Source: Polyangium sp. (in: bacteria)
GTDB taxonomy: Bacteria; Myxococcota_A; Polyangia; Palsa-1104
NCBI GenBank assembly: GCA_025450955.1
Contig: JANWLJ010000034.1
Location: 1 to 6,093 of the forward strand
DNA: 6,093 nucleotides
Reading direction: 5' to 3'
Shown here: positions 4,843 through 6,093 of the stretch, in pieces
How positions within the stretch are numbered: the first letter of the stretch is position 1
How the letters are laid out: the number at the start of each line of letters is the position of its first letter
Position numbers and translations under genes: made by a program
The notes under the pieces: generated by a model
Database searches by the model: none
What the model was told of the DNA's origin: nothing
What the model saw: only the letters and a program-made list of their open reading frames with translations

Positions 4843-6093
4843 TTATGGATTCTTGTTATCGGCGCCCGGCGTCGGCATCGAGGAGAACACCCAGTCGGTG
4901 TTGGCGTTGTCGGTGTCGGTGCCGTTCGGAAAACGGGACAGCGAGCCGACCTTGGTGTTCGAGTCCTTGGCGGTCGCCGCGGTGCCCTCGACGAGGTTGA
5001 CGGTCCCGGTCACGCCGGTGATCTTCGCCGCGGTGATCGCGCCCCCGTAGGAGAGCGCGTCGACCAGCTTGCCGGTCGAGGTGTCGATGAGCGCGATTCC
5101 GTCGGGGTCGCCGTTCTGGATGTTGCCGGTGAGCGGGATGTGCATGGTGCCCGACGGCAGCACGACCGACGCCGGGGAGATCACCAGATAGCCGAGCGGC
5201 CCGAGCGAGCCCGAGAGCGGAAAGCGCGCGTACTCGGTCGAGCTCGAGCCGTTGACCAGCACCACCGCTAAATTGGTGAGACTGGCGGGGGCGTTGTCGC
5301 GGTTGTAGAGCTCGATGAACTCGGCGGTGTCGGTGCCGGGCTGATCGTAGTCGACCTCGTTGATGATGAGGTGGCTCGAGGCGGTCACCATCGCGGTCTT
5401 GGTCACCGCGGCGAGGGTGGCGGTCACCGTGTCGGTGCCGGCCGCGCCCATCTGCGTATAGGTGAAGGTGCCGGTGAGCTGATCGGCCTTCACCGTCGCG
5501 GTCGCCGGCACGGTTCCGGCGACGGTGCTGGTGAGCGCGATCGCGGTGTCCGCGAGCGGCGGGATATCGAGGCTGACGGTCATGGTCAGGGTGCCGCCGA
5601 TCGCGACCGTGCCCATCTGCGGCTGGAGATCGGTGAGGAGCGGCGTGCGCGCGGGATCGAGCACCTGCACGTGGCCGGTCACGCTCTGGCCGTTCAGGGT
5701 GGCGGTGATCGCCACCGACGGATTCGGGTTCACGCCGGTCACGTGGACGGGCACCGACGACCCGCCCATGGGAATGGTCACAGTCGTCAGCGGCAGCGTG
5801 AGGTCGGGGGAAGCGGGGGTGCCGGTCGAGAGCGTCACCACCGTCGGGGCCGGCGCCGCGTGGGTGAGCGAGACCAGCAGCGGGCTCGGGATGGTGTCCT
5901 TATCGGTGTCGCCGGCGCGGATGAAGCCGTCGGGGCCGAAGGTGGCGAGCCGCGGCGGGCCGAGCACCAGGTCGGCGGCGGTGCGCGGCTCGATCTTGTA
6001 GTTGCCGTTTCGAAGCTCGAGGATTCCGGTCACCGTCGCGTAGCCTTCATTGAGCGGCGGCAACGGGAAGGTGCCGGCGGCGAAGAAGAGGTC
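4843..6093 (-). CDS. Secreted multidomain protein with lamin tail domain (N-terminus outside window)
   Basis: The frame is open to the right edge, so 416 C-terminal residues are visible and the TTG at 6063 is internal. Numbering starts at the first visible codon. Residues 1-45 (DLFFAAGTFP, then ATVTGILELRNGNYKIEPR) resemble the end of an OB-fold/DUF5689-like domain that often precedes lamin tails. Residues ~75-160 and ~160-238 are Thr/Val/Ala-rich beta segments that read as two Ig-like or adhesin-type sandwiches. Residues ~240-416 are a lamin tail domain (LTD): HLIINEVDYDQPGTDTAEFI at 241-260, then ELYN, GYLVISP at 301-307, GDPDGIALID at 328-337, VGSLSRFPNG at 382-391 and the closing TPGADN at 408-413. 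In bacteria LTDs occur in exported proteins, often with nucleases or surface modules; here no catalytic domain is visible. No C-terminal anchor follows. A signal peptide is expected upstream but cannot be seen. First of two visible genes in the operon with the 4056-4823 lipoprotein. Confidence 0.85.
   Translation of the reverse strand, partial: DLFFAAGTFPLPPLNEGYATVTGILELRNGNYKIEPRTAADLVLGPPRLATFGPDGFIRAGDTDKDTIPSPLLVSLTHAAPAPTVVTLSTGTPASPDLTLPLTTVTIPMGGSSVPVHVTGVNPNPSVAITATLNGQSVTGHVQVLDPARTPLLTDLQPQMGTVAIGGTLTMTVSLDIPPLADTAIALTSTVAGTVPATATVKADQLTGTFTYTQMGAAGTDTVTATLAAVTKTAMVTASSHLIINEVDYDQPGTDTAEFIELYNRDNAPASLTNLAVVLVNGSSSTEYARFPLSGSLGPLGYLVISPASVVLPSGTMHIPLTGNIQNGDPDGIALIDTSTGKLVDALSYGGAITAAKITGVTGTVNLVEGTAATAKDSNTKVGSLSRFPNGTDTDNANTDWVFSSMPTPGADNKNP

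Noticed and set aside
5525..6001. Plus-strand open frame of 158 codons opposite the lamin-tail gene
   Set aside because: Antisense shadow; the minus frame has coherent Ig-like and LTD domain structure throughout.

Overview
The window is very GC-rich, with coding regions ending almost every codon in G or C. It fits a Myxococcota (myxobacterial) chromosome. The main evidence is a secreted DUF2330 protein with a MYXO-CTERM-type C-terminal tail (Cys, hydrophobic helix, Arg cluster). Lipoproteins with Asp/Pro 'DLS/DLT' linkers, a bacterial lamin-tail-domain protein and a good match to a sigma-54 promoter support it. No mobile element, RNA gene or CRISPR array was seen.

Layout from left to right. 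(1) Positions 2-310, plus strand: the 3' end of a gene whose protein ends in an SCP2-like domain, as in the SCP2-fused HxlR-type regulators. (2) 201-1547, minus strand: a complete type II NADH:quinone oxidoreductase. It converges on gene 1 and overlaps it by 110 bp, and it has its own possible leaderless promoter. (3) 2132-3901 followed by 1610-2122, minus strand: a two-gene operon. It encodes a DUF2330 protein anchored by a MYXO-CTERM tail, then a small lipoprotein whose Shine-Dalgarno overlaps the upstream stop codon. A sigma-54-like -24/-12 element and an upstream palindrome precede it, and a GTG at 3901 is the better start. (4) 4843-6093 (continuing beyond the window) followed by 4056-4823, minus strand: a second operon. 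It encodes a multidomain secreted protein with a lamin tail domain, then a lipoprotein with a predicted jelly-roll domain.

Apart from the respiratory dehydrogenase and the regulator fragment, the window is about cell-envelope or exported proteins of unknown function. The most interesting item is the DUF2330/lipoprotein pair: two differently anchored surface proteins, apparently translationally coupled and possibly under sigma-54 enhancer control. Their biochemical role cannot be read from the sequence. All intergenic gaps are shorter than 160 bp, so there are no long empty stretches.
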